Below are positions 32,554 through 41,827 of a stretch of DNA of 64,000 bases, piece by piece. Origin of the DNA: CAVXEH01 sp963805305 (GTDB lineage Bacteria > Chloroflexota > Limnocylindria > QHBO01); the NCBI GenBank assembly GCA_963805305.1, contig CAWDTM010000003.1, positions 496,001-560,000 of the forward strand, in the 5' to 3' direction. Both the position numbers and the translations under genes were made by a program. The notes beneath the pieces were generated by a model. The model saw only the letters and a list, made by a program, of their open reading frames with translations. It made no database searches and had not been told where the DNA came from. How positions within the stretch are numbered: the first letter of the stretch is position 1; every line of letters starts with the position of its first letter.

Positions 32554-32925
32554 TCAGCGAACCAGGAAGATGCTCGTCAGGAGAATGGCGAGGACCGCGG
32601 CGCTGACCGTCGCATAGAGCCGATCACCCTCGACGATGAACGCGACCACGGACGCCGCGACCCGCAGCACCGGCGTGGCCAGCAGCACGAGCAGGCCCAG
32701 CTGGACGATGGCGAACGGCCGCAGTGCGAGCCCCGCGGTCAGGGTGTCCGCGAAGTCGCCGGGGTCGTGCGAGATCGCCCCGGCGCCGGTGAGCGACCCG
32801 TTCCAACCCACGAGCAGCGCGGACACCAGCCCCGCTCCCATGAGCACGGCGGCGAAGCTCACGCCGACCGCCAGCAGCCGGCTGAGCAGCAGGCGGAGGG
32901 AGGCTGCGTTGCGCTCGCTGCTCAC
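32554..32925 (-). CDS. DUF1634-type membrane protein
   Basis: 123 residues with three hydrophobic helices (about 15-38, 69-91, 102-121). DUF1634 proteins are small membrane partners commonly encoded beside TSUP (TauE/SafE) transporters, and here the start overlaps the TSUP stop by 4 bp. Its role is unknown, but a helper subunit of the transporter is likely. Confidence 0.85.
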   Translation of the reverse strand: MSSERNAASLRLLLSRLLAVGVSFAAVLMGAGLVSALLVGWNGSLTGAGAISHDPGDFADTLTAGLALRPFAIVQLGLLVLLATPVLRVAASVVAFIVEGDRLYATVSAAVLAILLTSIFLVR

Positions 32926-33764
32926 AGCCCCACTCCCAGGGCGCGCGCGAGCATCTCGAGCGCCACGGCCACCAGGACCGGCAGAAAGACGAGGCGCACC
33001 GCGCGGCTCGACAGGCGGACCAGGAGGCGGCTGCCCACCAGGGCACCCGCCAGGACACCCAGCGCCACCGGGGCCGCGATCTGCGCGCTGACGTCACCGC
33101 GGGCGATGTAGACCCCGGCCGAGGCCGCCGCCGTCACCCCGATCATGAAGTTCGAGGTGGTCGAGGAGACCTTCACGGGCAAGCGCATGACGCCGTCCAT
33201 GGCCAGCACCTTGAGGACCCCCGAACCGATGCCCAGCAGGCCGGAGACGAGACCGGCCACCCCCATCGCCACGAATCCGGCCGGAAGGTGGCGCGGCTCG
33301 TACGCGACCCGCCGCCCCAGGTGGGCGTCGGGGTAGGTGGCCCCCAGCCGCAGCCATCGTTCGATGGGACCGGGCGGGACCTGCGGCGGCAGCTCCTCCG
33401 AGAGCCGGAAGAGCAGCTGCCCGGCCGAGAGGAGCAGGATCAGGCCGAAGAGGCCGTAGAGGAGCTGCGGCGCGACGATGGCGGCCAGCAGGGCGCCACC
33501 CACCGCCCCGCTGGTGGTGGCCAGCTCGAGGAACATGCCGATCCGCAGGTTCGTCAGCTCGTCACGGACGTACGCGGCTCCGGCCCCCGAGCTGGTGGCG
33601 ATCACGGAGACGATGCTGGCGCCAATCGCCAGCCGCAGGTCCACCCCGAACAGGATGGTGAGTGCCGGCACGATGACGATCCCACCGCCCACGCCGGCCA
33701 GGGCGCCGATGAGGCCGGCGCCGAAGCTGGTCAGGAGAATCGCGACATCGGTCAGTGGGCTCAT
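32922..33764 (-). CDS. TSUP family (TauE/SafE) anion transporter
   Basis: 280 residues with eight hydrophobic helices and two copies of the family motif: GLIGALAGVGGGIVIVPAL near the start and GLVSGLLGIGSGVLKVLAM after the central loop. TSUP proteins carry sulfite, sulfonates, thiosulfate or related organic anions. The substrate is not shown by context. It is coupled to DUF1634 downstream. Confidence 0.92.
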   Translation of the reverse strand: MSPLTDVAILLTSFGAGLIGALAGVGGGIVIVPALTILFGVDLRLAIGASIVSVIATSSGAGAAYVRDELTNLRIGMFLELATTSGAVGGALLAAIVAPQLLYGLFGLILLLSAGQLLFRLSEELPPQVPPGPIERWLRLGATYPDAHLGRRVAYEPRHLPAGFVAMGVAGLVSGLLGIGSGVLKVLAMDGVMRLPVKVSSTTSNFMIGVTAAASAGVYIARGDVSAQIAAPVALGVLAGALVGSRLLVRLSSRAVRLVFLPVLVAVALEMLARALGVGL

Positions 33765-33783
33765 GACCGCATCGAGCCGGCGG

Positions 33784-34710
33784 TCAGCCGCCGCATTCGT
33801 CGATGCGAGGCGCCGGGAAGTGCTCGGCGCTCACCAGCCGCTCGGCCTGGAAGGTGAGCGCCCAGGTGCTCCCCTTCCGGGTCCCGTTGCCCGGAAGATC
33901 CACGGCATCCTCGACGGCAAGCCGTCCGAGGAGGTCCGGGATCACGTCGCCCTGGCTGCAGAGGACGACGGTTCCGTGTGCGCCGCCCACCGTTCGGAGA
34001 TGCTGCGCAGCCTGGGCCTCGTGCCCCGGGTAGCCCTGCTCCGACAGGAGCGGATCGTCGCTGATCGGCAGGCCGAGAGCCTGCGCGAGCGGTTCCACGG
34101 TCTGGCGGCAGCGCACGACGTCGGCGGACTCGATCAGGGTGGGATCGAAATGGGCGAGGAGCCGGACGAGCTCCTCCGCCTGGAGACGCCCGCAGTCGTC
34201 GAGCGGCCTGAGCCGATCGTCTCCCTCCCAGCCGGATCGGCTGCCGGCGCTGCCGTGGCGGACCACCAGCACGACCCGGCTCGGCGCCGGCCCTCGAACG
34301 AAGCGCTCGAGCAGCTCGCGGTCCGTCTCGCGAGAAAGGCGCTCATGGGCCTCGGCGAGAGAGACCCAGTCCAGGCGATCGACCTCCCGTCCCGGTGAGA
34401 AGCTTCCGCCGGATGCCTCCATCGCCCACCAGCGGACCACCTTGGGACGCAGGTACCCCCCGGATTCCTTGAAGTAGCGCGTCTCCCCCAGCGGCCGACC
34501 GAGCCGAACCCGGTAGCCCGTCTCCTCGAGCACCTCGCGGATGGCGCCGTCGATCTCCGCCTCGCCGGCTGCCAGCTTGCCCTTCGGCAGGGTCCAGTCA
34601 TCGTATCGGGGGCGATGGATGATCGCCACCTCGACCCCCACGCCGCCGTCGCCGACAGCCTCCCTCCAGAGGACGCCGCCCGCGGCGCGGATCGTCTCGC
34701 TGCCGGCCAT
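33784..34710 (-). CDS. Nudix hydrolase-histidine phosphatase fusion (MutT1-like)
   Basis: 308 residues. The N-terminal Nudix domain has a complete box from GKLAAGE through REVLEETG (about 45-67). The C-terminal domain has VRHGSAG (about 149-155) of the SixA-type histidine phosphatases. The same fusion is known in mycobacterial MutT1, which hydrolyses 8-oxo-(d)GTP and diadenosine polyphosphates. The start overlaps the CYTH-CHAD stop in TGATG, tying it to polyphosphate biology. Confidence 0.9.
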   Translation of the reverse strand: MAGSETIRAAGGVLWREAVGDGGVGVEVAIIHRPRYDDWTLPKGKLAAGEAEIDGAIREVLEETGYRVRLGRPLGETRYFKESGGYLRPKVVRWWAMEASGGSFSPGREVDRLDWVSLAEAHERLSRETDRELLERFVRGPAPSRVVLVVRHGSAGSRSGWEGDDRLRPLDDCGRLQAEELVRLLAHFDPTLIESADVVRCRQTVEPLAQALGLPISDDPLLSEQGYPGHEAQAAQHLRTVGGAHGTVVLCSQGDVIPDLLGRLAVEDAVDLPGNGTRKGSTWALTFQAERLVSAEHFPAPRIDECGG

Positions 34711-36212
34711 CACCCGCCCAGGCGCGCGTGGCGGCGGACGAGGCGCATCCACGCCGCGGGGAACGAGCTGCGTGCCGCGTCGATCGCAAGCGACGCCCGC
34801 TCCTCGAGGCGGCCGACCGCGCGCGCGAAGGCCAGGTCCGGATGGGCCGCGAGCGCGTCGCCCACCTCGGCGATCGTGACCGCGTCGTCGTGCATGGCGC
34901 CCAGCTGGTCCTGCACCTGGCCGGCCACGCTCGCCAGCCGGGTCCAGGCACGCTGCCGCGGACCCATGGCAGGTGCCATGGCCTCGGCGGCATACCGCAC
35001 CCGCTTCACGCCGATGCGGACGGCATGGAACCGCTCCACCGGATCACGCGCCTCGAGGCTCGCGCCGAGCGGCTCGACCGCGCGCCACGCCCGTTCGAGG
35101 AGCGGCGGCAGGACCTTCTGCGCGGGTCGCGCGGCGCGCGGGGCGAGAAGCGGGTCCCGCACCGCGTCGACGAGCCGGTCGAGCAGGATGCGGTAGCGGT
35201 CGCTGAGCAACGCCTCGCGCAGCGCCGTGACCGCGATCTCGCGTCGCTGGCGCAGTCGGTCGGTGAGCGGTCGGAGGTCGGCAAGCAGGTCCGACGCCGT
35301 CTCCTCGAGCCGGCCCAGCTGGACGTCGAGGTCGCGCACGGCGCCCAGCAGATCCGCCATCCACTGCAGCTCTGCCCGGAGAGCATTTGCCCACGCCGCG
35401 TCGAGGAGCGGTCGGAAGGTGCGCAGGTCGCTGCGCAGGCGCCGCGTCGCGACCCGCATCTGGTGCAACCCCTCCACGTCCCCGAGGCGGGTCGCCGGAT
35501 CGTGGGCGATGAGCCGCTGCAGGCCGCTTGCGAGCGCGGCGGTGATCGCATCGCGGCCGCTGGCATCCGGACCCGGGGCCATGACCATCACGTCGGGGCC
35601 TGCGGAGGCGCGTGGCCCCAGGGCGCGAACCGCCTTCGGCATCGGCTCCGCCAGGACGGCACCTGCGCGGCGCAGCCGGACGGCGATGGGGCGCAGGGTC
35701 GCGAGATCCGGACCGCGGCTCTCCAGCTCGAGCTCTCGGAACCGCGAGACGACCTGCTCACCGTCCAGAACGGACACCTCATCGTCGAAGAGCTCCGCAA
35801 GCGGTTGCCGGTCCGCACCACAGAGGCGCCAGCGACGGCGCCGGGTAACGAGCGTCGCGACCGGCTGCACCGAGGCGGTCCGAACCAGCGCGGTCACCAG
35901 CTCCACCGCTTCGGTCGGCATCGTGTCCGGATCGCCGGGGAAATTGTGCTCGTCGCGCTCGGTCGCGTCGCGGCCGGGAATCCGCAGCTTCAGGGTCCAG
36001 GCCGGACCGCTCTCGTCGCCGGTCCGGTAGCGCAGGGTCACTCCGGAGCGCGCGAGCCGCAGGTCCGCGGTGTCGTGGTACGTGCTGCGCAGGCTGAGCT
36101 CGGGCAGCTCGTCCATGGCGAGGACGCCAAGGTGATCGTCGGTCAGGTCGGGCACGACAAGCGATCCTGGCGCTGCGAGCTTCAGCTCGCGCTCACGCGC
36201 GCTCGGCAGCAC
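34710..36212 (-). CDS. CYTH-CHAD domain protein
   Basis: 500 residues. The N-terminal CYTH domain shows the ExExK motif (ERELK, about 7-11) that binds triphosphate through metal. The CHAD domain (about 220-495) has conserved basic patches (HQMRVATRRLRSDLRTF, HAVRIGVKRVRYAAE). CYTH enzymes hydrolyse inorganic triphosphate, and CHAD targets proteins to polyphosphate granules. It overlaps ppk1 by 20 bp and the MutT1-like gene by 1 bp, so one transcript joins polyphosphate synthesis, binding and clean-up. Confidence 0.92.
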   Translation of the reverse strand: MLPSARERELKLAAPGSLVVPDLTDDHLGVLAMDELPELSLRSTYHDTADLRLARSGVTLRYRTGDESGPAWTLKLRIPGRDATERDEHNFPGDPDTMPTEAVELVTALVRTASVQPVATLVTRRRRWRLCGADRQPLAELFDDEVSVLDGEQVVSRFRELELESRGPDLATLRPIAVRLRRAGAVLAEPMPKAVRALGPRASAGPDVMVMAPGPDASGRDAITAALASGLQRLIAHDPATRLGDVEGLHQMRVATRRLRSDLRTFRPLLDAAWANALRAELQWMADLLGAVRDLDVQLGRLEETASDLLADLRPLTDRLRQRREIAVTALREALLSDRYRILLDRLVDAVRDPLLAPRAARPAQKVLPPLLERAWRAVEPLGASLEARDPVERFHAVRIGVKRVRYAAEAMAPAMGPRQRAWTRLASVAGQVQDQLGAMHDDAVTIAEVGDALAAHPDLAFARAVGRLEERASLAIDAARSSFPAAWMRLVRRHARLGG

Positions 36213-38302
36213 GGTCCATCAGCTCGCGCTGCAGGTCGATGGCGGGTTCAACGGCCCCGCGCACAACCCGATCCCAGCGGCCCTCGGGTCCCAGCCTCCA
36301 CACGCCGACATTGTCCCCCATCGCGAGGTCGAGGAGGCCCATGAGGCGGAGCGTCGACCCGGCATCCACGACCTGGACCAGCGTCTCGACCCGCCGATCG
36401 AGGTTGCGATGCATGAGATCCGCGCTCCCGATGAGCACCTCGTCGCGCCCGCCGTTGCGGAAATGCAGGATCCGCGAGTGCTCCAGGTAGCGGCCCAGGA
36501 TGCTTCGCACCGCGATCCGCTCGCTCAGGCCGGGGATCCCGGGCCGAAGCGCGCAGATGGCCCGCACGACGAGCTCCACGCGTCACGCCGCGCTGCGAGG
36601 CGTCGTAGAGGGCGTCGACGATGGGCTCGTCGATCAGGTTGTTCACCTTGATGCGGATGAGCGCCTCCTCACCCCGGTCGGCGAAACGCGCCTCGCGCTC
36701 GATCAGCCGCAGGAGGTGGTCGCGCATCTGCTGCGGCGCAACGATGAGCCGGCGATACTCGTTGCTCCGCGAGTACCCGGTCAGGTCGTTGAAGAGGGTG
36801 CTGATCTCGGCACCCAGGGTCGCGTCGGCCGTGAGGAGGCCAACGTCCTCGTAGAGGCGCGCGGTGACGGAGTTGTAGTTGCCGGTGCCGACGTGGACAT
36901 AGCGCCGGATGCGCTTTCCCTCGAGCCGCACGACGAGGCACAGCTTCGCGTGGGTCTTGAGGCCGACAACGCCGTACACGACGTGGCAGCCTGCCTGCTC
37001 CAGGATTCGTGCCCAGCCGATGTTGTTGAGCTCGTCGAAGCGGGCCTTGATCTCGACCAGGACGACGACCTGCTTGCCGGCCGATGCGGCGCGGACCAGG
37101 GCATCCACGATGGGGCTGTCACCCGAGGTGCGGTACAGCGTCTGCTTGATCGCGAGCACGTCGGGGTCCGAGGCGGCCTGCTCGATGAACCGCTGCGTCG
37201 TCGCGGCGAACGACTCGTACGGATGGTGGACCACCAGGTCGCCGTCCTGCAGCGCCCCGAACAGGTCCGGCAGCTCTCCGTCGGGGCGGTAGAGGCGGGC
37301 GGGGGTCACCGGCTGGAAGGGCACGTCCTTGAGGTCCGGCCGGTCGATGACCGCGAGCTCCATGAGGCTCACCTGGCCCAGCAGGCCGGGAAGGCGATGG
37401 ACGTCGGCCGCCTGGACCTGAAGCTCGCGCACCAGGAGCGTGAGGATGTGCTCCGGCATACCCTCCTCCACCTCGAGGCGCACGGCAGGGCTGAAGCGCC
37501 GCTTGCGCAGCTCGTCCTCCAGCGCCTCCAGCAGGTCCTCCGCCCCGTCGTCATCGATCTCCAGGTCCGCGTTGCGCGTCACCCGGAACACGTGGTGCTG
37601 GGTGACGCCCATACCCGGGAAGAGACGACCCAGATTCGCTGCGATGACGTCCTCGATGGGCACGAAGGTGCCCTCGACCGGGCTCAGGAACCGGCCCAGG
37701 AGCGGGGGGACCTTGACCCGTGCGAAGTGAACGATGCCCGTCTCCGGGTCGCTGACCTGGACTGCCAGGTTGAGGGACAGGTTGGAGATGTACGGGAACG
37801 GGTGCCCGGGGTCGACCGCGAGCGGCGTCAGCACCGGGAAGATGCGATCCTCGAACTCGATGTTGAGCATGGCCCGCTCCTCCGCATCGAGCTCCGTCCA
37901 GCGGCGGACCCTGACCCCGGCGCGTGCCAGGGCCAGGCCCAGGGAATCGCGGAAGAGGTGTGCATGGCGCTGCGCCAGCTCGTTGGCCCGCTGCGCCACG
38001 CGTCCCAGCTGCTCGGCGGTGGTCATCCCATCGGCCGAGCGGGTGAGGGACAGCCCGGCCGCCTCCTGGCGACGCAGCCCGGCCACCCGAACCTGGTAGA
38101 ACTCATCGAGGTTGCCGGCGAAGATGCTCACGAATCGGAGGCGCTCGAGGAGAGGGGTCGCCGCATCCTCGGCGAGGGCCAGCACGCGCTCGTCGAAGTC
38201 CAGCCAGGACAGCTCGCGGTTCAGGTAGCGACCATCCTGCGGCTTCCGCTCACCGCGCGGCGAGGAGCCGGCTCGCCGCGCGTCGGTCGGACTGCTCACC
38301 AT
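36193..38302 (-). pseudogene. ppk1: Polyphosphate kinase 1 with an apparent single-base frameshift
   Basis: From the ATG at 38302 the first frame encodes a normal PPK1 N-terminus (RYLNRELSWLDF), core and GLKTHAKLCLVV, the segment with the autophosphorylated His, down to YDASQRGV near 36585. The family sequence then continues only in the next frame, as VELVVRAICALRPG through RNLDRRVE, to 36193. One extra base at about 36577-36583 explains the break; removing it restores a product of about 700 residues. The gene could be a true mutation, a sequencing or assembly error, or, less likely, recoded. All catalytic residues are intact apart from the shift. Confidence 0.85.
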
Positions 38303-38690
38303 GGGAGAGCCAACGCTAGCCGCACCGTGTTAAGCCGACCGAAAGCCGCCAGGGTTCGCTCGTTCACATGCGCCTCGTCGCCGGGGGGACACCGAGAAAC
38401 CATGATCGCCCCGATCGGCAAGGTTCTGCCATGGGACAAATGGCGTCCGTCGGGTTGGCGCTCTCTTCCTGCCTGCAGGCACTCGCGCCGTGGGCGCGTG
38501 ACGTTTAACGAAGGGTTGACGTCCCGTTAGGAGGCCGTTAAGCGCCCTCGTCCAGCCTGTGCTTCGTGAGATGCCGGAGTCTCGTGGTGCCCATGAGCAG
38601 CCGATCGGAGCCGACCAGCGCGGTGCGCGGGTCTCTCGGCGGTCCCCGCTCGACCCGGACCCGGAGCAACCCTTTCGGAGGAGACATCCA
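38303..38690. other. Divergent regulatory region between ppk1 and pstS
   Basis: About 390 bp without a credible gene. It holds the phased GTT repeats and promoter at 38503-38543 and a single GTTAAG at 38329-38334 next to the ppk1 start. Transcription of both ppk1 and pstS probably starts here under phosphate control. The pstS leader would be about 140 bases. Confidence 0.6.
38503..38543 (+). promoter_or_regulatory. Pho-box-like 11-bp phased GTT repeats overlapping the pstS promoter
   Basis: GTT trinucleotides at 38503, 38515, 38526 and 38537 are spaced 12, 11 and 11 bp, in contexts GTTTAAC, GTTGACG, GTTAGGA and GTTAAGC. OmpR-family phosphate regulators (PhoB, PhoP, RegX3) bind direct repeats with 11-bp periods. 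TTGACG (38516-38521) and TTAAGC (38538-38543) with a 16-bp spacer could be the promoter itself. The regulator is probably the one encoded at 43451. Confidence 0.55.
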
Positions 38691-39881
38691 TTGAACGTTC
38701 GCACCCTTCGGACCGGAGCCGCGCTCGGGATCGCGACGGTCCTGCTGTTGGCGGCGTGCTCCAGCAACAACGGCGGGTCGGGGAGCAGCGCGTCGGAATC
38801 CCAAATGGCGGGCGCCTCGGGCGGCCCATCGGGCTCAGCCCCTGACTACAACACCGTCCCGAACAAGCCGGACTTCTCCGGGAGCATCACCGCCGACGGC
38901 TCGACCTTCGTCCAGCCGGTCATGGAGCAGTGGACCCAGGATTACGCGAACCAGACCGGGATCCAGATCAGCTACAACGGCGGGGGCTCGGGCCAGGGCA
39001 TCAAGGACATCACCGCCAACACCGTGCAGTTCGCAGGCACGGATGCGGCCATGAAGCCGGACGAGAAGGCCGCCGCGGAGGCCAACGGCTCGCCGATCCT
39101 GCACATCCCGGTGGTGTTCGGCGGCATCGTGATCTCCTACAACCTGCAGGGCGTCACCGACCCCCTCAACTTCTCGCCGGATGTCATCGGCAAGATCTTC
39201 ACCGGTCAGATCACCAAGTGGAATGACCCTGCCCTCAAGGCCGATAACCCGAACGCGAACCTGCCGGACCAGAACATCACCGTCGTCCACCGCTCTGATG
39301 GCTCCGGCACAACCGCCACCTTCACCTCGTGGCTGTGCGAGGTCAGCACGGACTGGAAGGCAAAGGTCAATCCCTGCAACGGCAAGGAGGTCACCTGGCC
39401 CGTCGGTCTGGGCGGCCAGGGCAACCCGGGCGTGACGTCCACCATCACGACCACCCCGGGCTCCATCGGGTACATCGAGCTCGCCTACGCCATCCAGAAC
39501 CAGGTCCCGTACGGAAACGTGAAGAACGCGGCCGGCAACTGGATCACCCCATCGCTCGACAGCGTGGCGGCCGCGGCGGCCCTCACCACCATCCCCGACG
39601 ACCTGATCTTCTCGCCATGGAACACGACCGTGGCGGACGGCTATCCGATCGTGGGCATGACCTGGGTCCTCGTCTACCAGGAGCAGGACAAGACCACCAA
39701 GGACCAGGGCGCCGCTCAGGCGATCGTCCATTTCCTGCTCTGGGCAGTCGACAACGGGGCGGACGACGCCAAGGCCCTGGACTACGCCGTGCTGCCCGAC
39801 AACCTGAAAGCGGCTGTCCAGCAGAAGCTGGCGACCATCACCTGGAACGGACAGTCGATCCTCGACGGCCTGTACCGGTAG
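38691..39881 (+). CDS. pstS: Phosphate-binding lipoprotein PstS
   Basis: 396 residues from a TTG at 38691 supported by a strong GGAGGAG ribosome-binding site. A lipobox LAAC puts the lipidated Cys at residue 23. The mature part has the PstS phosphate-binding blocks: ITADGSTFVQPV, YNGGGSGQGIKDI and HRSDGSGTTATF. It captures phosphate outside the membrane for PstCAB. A hairpin follows the stop, which may raise PstS levels relative to the other subunits. Confidence 0.95.
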   Translation: MNVRTLRTGAALGIATVLLLAACSSNNGGSGSSASESQMAGASGGPSGSAPDYNTVPNKPDFSGSITADGSTFVQPVMEQWTQDYANQTGIQISYNGGGSGQGIKDITANTVQFAGTDAAMKPDEKAAAEANGSPILHIPVVFGGIVISYNLQGVTDPLNFSPDVIGKIFTGQITKWNDPALKADNPNANLPDQNITVVHRSDGSGTTATFTSWLCEVSTDWKAKVNPCNGKEVTWPVGLGGQGNPGVTSTITTTPGSIGYIELAYAIQNQVPYGNVKNAAGNWITPSLDSVAAAAALTTIPDDLIFSPWNTTVADGYPIVGMTWVLVYQEQDKTTKDQGAAQAIVHFLLWAVDNGADDAKALDYAVLPDNLKAAVQQKLATITWNGQSILDGLYR

Positions 39882-39898
39882 CCATGCGCTTCGTCCGT

Positions 39899-39927
39899 GG
39901 GGCGGCGACGGCATCCGTCGCCGCCCC
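39899..39927 (+). terminator. Strong hairpin between pstS and pstC
   Basis: A perfect 13-bp stem (39899-39911 with 39915-39927, GGGGCGGCGACGG and its complement) with a 3-base loop. There is no T tract. It probably acts as a partial terminator or mRNA stabiliser rather than a full stop, since pstCAB-phoU need readthrough or a second promoter. Confidence 0.6.
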
Positions 39928-39975
39928 GGCCGAGCGTCAAGCACCCCTCCTGCATCTTCTAGACTCCGTGAAACG

Positions 39976-40962
39976 ATGAGTGCATCGACAACGCCCGCTG
40001 GGCCCGGACCCAGGGCAACCCTGCTGCACCGGGGCCGGCTCAGCCTGGGCGATCCCATCCTCGCCTGGGCCGTCCGGATCCTCGCCTGGATTGCCCTGGC
40101 TGGCGTGGTGCTCATGCTCGTCGACACCGCCGCCAACTCATCCAAGCTCCTCACGCACGAGTCGATCTGGGACTTCATCACGGGTACGAAGTGGCAGCCG
40201 GCCAGCACGATCTACGGCGCGGTCCCATTCATCTACGGAACCGTGGTGACCTCGGCCATCGCCCTGATCTTCGCGATGCCGCTGGCCCTTGGCGCAGCGC
40301 TCCTCGTCAACGAGTACCTGCCCGGTCGAGTCGCGACTCCGGTGGCCTATGCGATCGAGCTACTGGCTGCCGTTCCCTCCGTGGTGTACGGCTTCTGGGG
40401 GATCCTCGTCCTGGTGCCGGCCGTACGGCCGCTGGAGAAGGCGATCGCCGCGTCGCCACTCGGCGCCATTCCGATCTTCGCCGGCCCGGTCGCCGGTCCC
40501 AGCTATCTCGTTGCGGGCCTGATCCTGGCCATCATGATCCTGCCGATCATGACGTCGGTGTCGCGGGACTCGATGCAGGCGACCCCGCGCCTCCAGCGCG
40601 AGGGCGCGCTGGCGCTTGGCGCGACGCACTGGGAGACGATTCGCCACGTCGTGATGCCCTTCGCCCGCGGCGGCATCTTCGCCGGCGTCATCCTGGGGCT
40701 GTCGCGAGCCATCGGGGAGACGATCGCGGTGCTGTTTGTCATCGGAAACAACCCGGGCATCAGCGCCTCGATCTTCGCACCGGGGTACAGCCTGCCATCC
40801 GTCATCGCCTCGGAGTTCAAGGAGGCGAACCAGCCCTTCCACCCGGAGGCGCTCATCGCCCTGGGCGTGGTGCTGTTCGTGCTCTCGTTTGCCGTGAACG
40901 TGGCCGCGCGTGGCGTCGTGAGCCATTTCGAAACCCGCGCGGGTGGTGCCGATGTCCGCTGA
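39976..40962 (+). CDS. pstC: Phosphate ABC transporter permease PstC
   Basis: 328 residues with six hydrophobic helices and the permease EAA-type loop (REGALALGATHWETIRHVVMP) that contacts PstB. With PstA it forms the membrane channel for phosphate taken from PstS. It starts 94 bp after pstS and overlaps pstA by 11 bp. Confidence 0.95.
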   Translation: MSASTTPAGPGPRATLLHRGRLSLGDPILAWAVRILAWIALAGVVLMLVDTAANSSKLLTHESIWDFITGTKWQPASTIYGAVPFIYGTVVTSAIALIFAMPLALGAALLVNEYLPGRVATPVAYAIELLAAVPSVVYGFWGILVLVPAVRPLEKAIAASPLGAIPIFAGPVAGPSYLVAGLILAIMILPIMTSVSRDSMQATPRLQREGALALGATHWETIRHVVMPFARGGIFAGVILGLSRAIGETIAVLFVIGNNPGISASIFAPGYSLPSVIASEFKEANQPFHPEALIALGVVLFVLSFAVNVAARGVVSHFETRAGGADVR

Positions 40963-41827
40963 CGTGCGGCTGCGGCGGACCGGCCCCAGGCGGCGAGCCA
41001 CCGATCGCGCCATCTTCGCGCTGTGCCTGCTTGCCGGCGGCATCGCGATCCTGCCGCTCGTCCTCGTGCTGTTCTACCTGCTGATCGAGGGCTCGAAGGC
41101 CTGGAGCCCGGCCTTCCTGGTGTCTCCACCGGGGGGGATCACCTCGAAGAACAGCGGCGCCCTCAACGCCATCCTGGGCACGTTCGAGATGACCGGGCTG
41201 GGGCTCCTGATTGCCGCGCCCGTGGGCCTGGCCGTCGCCCTGTACGTCGTCGAGTACCGTCGCGGACGCATGGCGATCGCGGTGCGGACCGCGGTCGACC
41301 TGGTGGCCGGGATCCCGTCGATCGTCATCGGCCTCTTCGTCTATTCGCTCGTGGTGCTGACCATGGGCCACTTCTCGGGGATCGCTGGCAGCATCGCGCT
41401 GGCGCTGATCATGCTCCCGATCATCGCCCGGACGAGCGAGGAGATGTTCAAGATCGTGCCGCGCCGAATCCGGGAGGGAACCATGGCGCTCGCCATGCCC
41501 CGCTGGCGCGCCGTGCTGTTCGTCTACGTGCCGACGGTCGCGACCGGCATCGTGACCGGCATCGTCCTCGCGGTATCACGAGCTGTCGGCGAGACCGCCC
41601 CGCTGCTCTTCACCTCGCTCGGGAGCAATTTCGTGGTGACCGACCTGACGAAGCCGATGTCGGCGCTTCCGCTCTACATGTTCCAGAACGCGCAGAACAT
41701 CGGCTTCCCCGCGGCACGAGAGCGCGCGTGGGCGGCTGGCCTGACCCTGGTGGCGATCGTCCTCATCTTCAACATCCTGGGGCGATGGCTGGCCAGCCGT
41801 ACGCAGATGAAGCCCTTGCGACCATGA
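40952..41827 (+). CDS. pstA: Phosphate ABC transporter permease PstA
   Basis: 291 residues from the ATG at 40952 (a GTG at 40943 is in frame). Six hydrophobic helices and the EAA loop (REGTMALAMPRWRAVLFVYVP) are present. It pairs with PstC. The start lies within the end of pstC, and the stop overlaps pstB in ATGA, so the three genes are translationally coupled. Confidence 0.95.
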   Translation: MSADVRLRRTGPRRRATDRAIFALCLLAGGIAILPLVLVLFYLLIEGSKAWSPAFLVSPPGGITSKNSGALNAILGTFEMTGLGLLIAAPVGLAVALYVVEYRRGRMAIAVRTAVDLVAGIPSIVIGLFVYSLVVLTMGHFSGIAGSIALALIMLPIIARTSEEMFKIVPRRIREGTMALAMPRWRAVLFVYVPTVATGIVTGIVLAVSRAVGETAPLLFTSLGSNFVVTDLTKPMSALPLYMFQNAQNIGFPAARERAWAAGLTLVAIVLIFNILGRWLASRTQMKPLRP

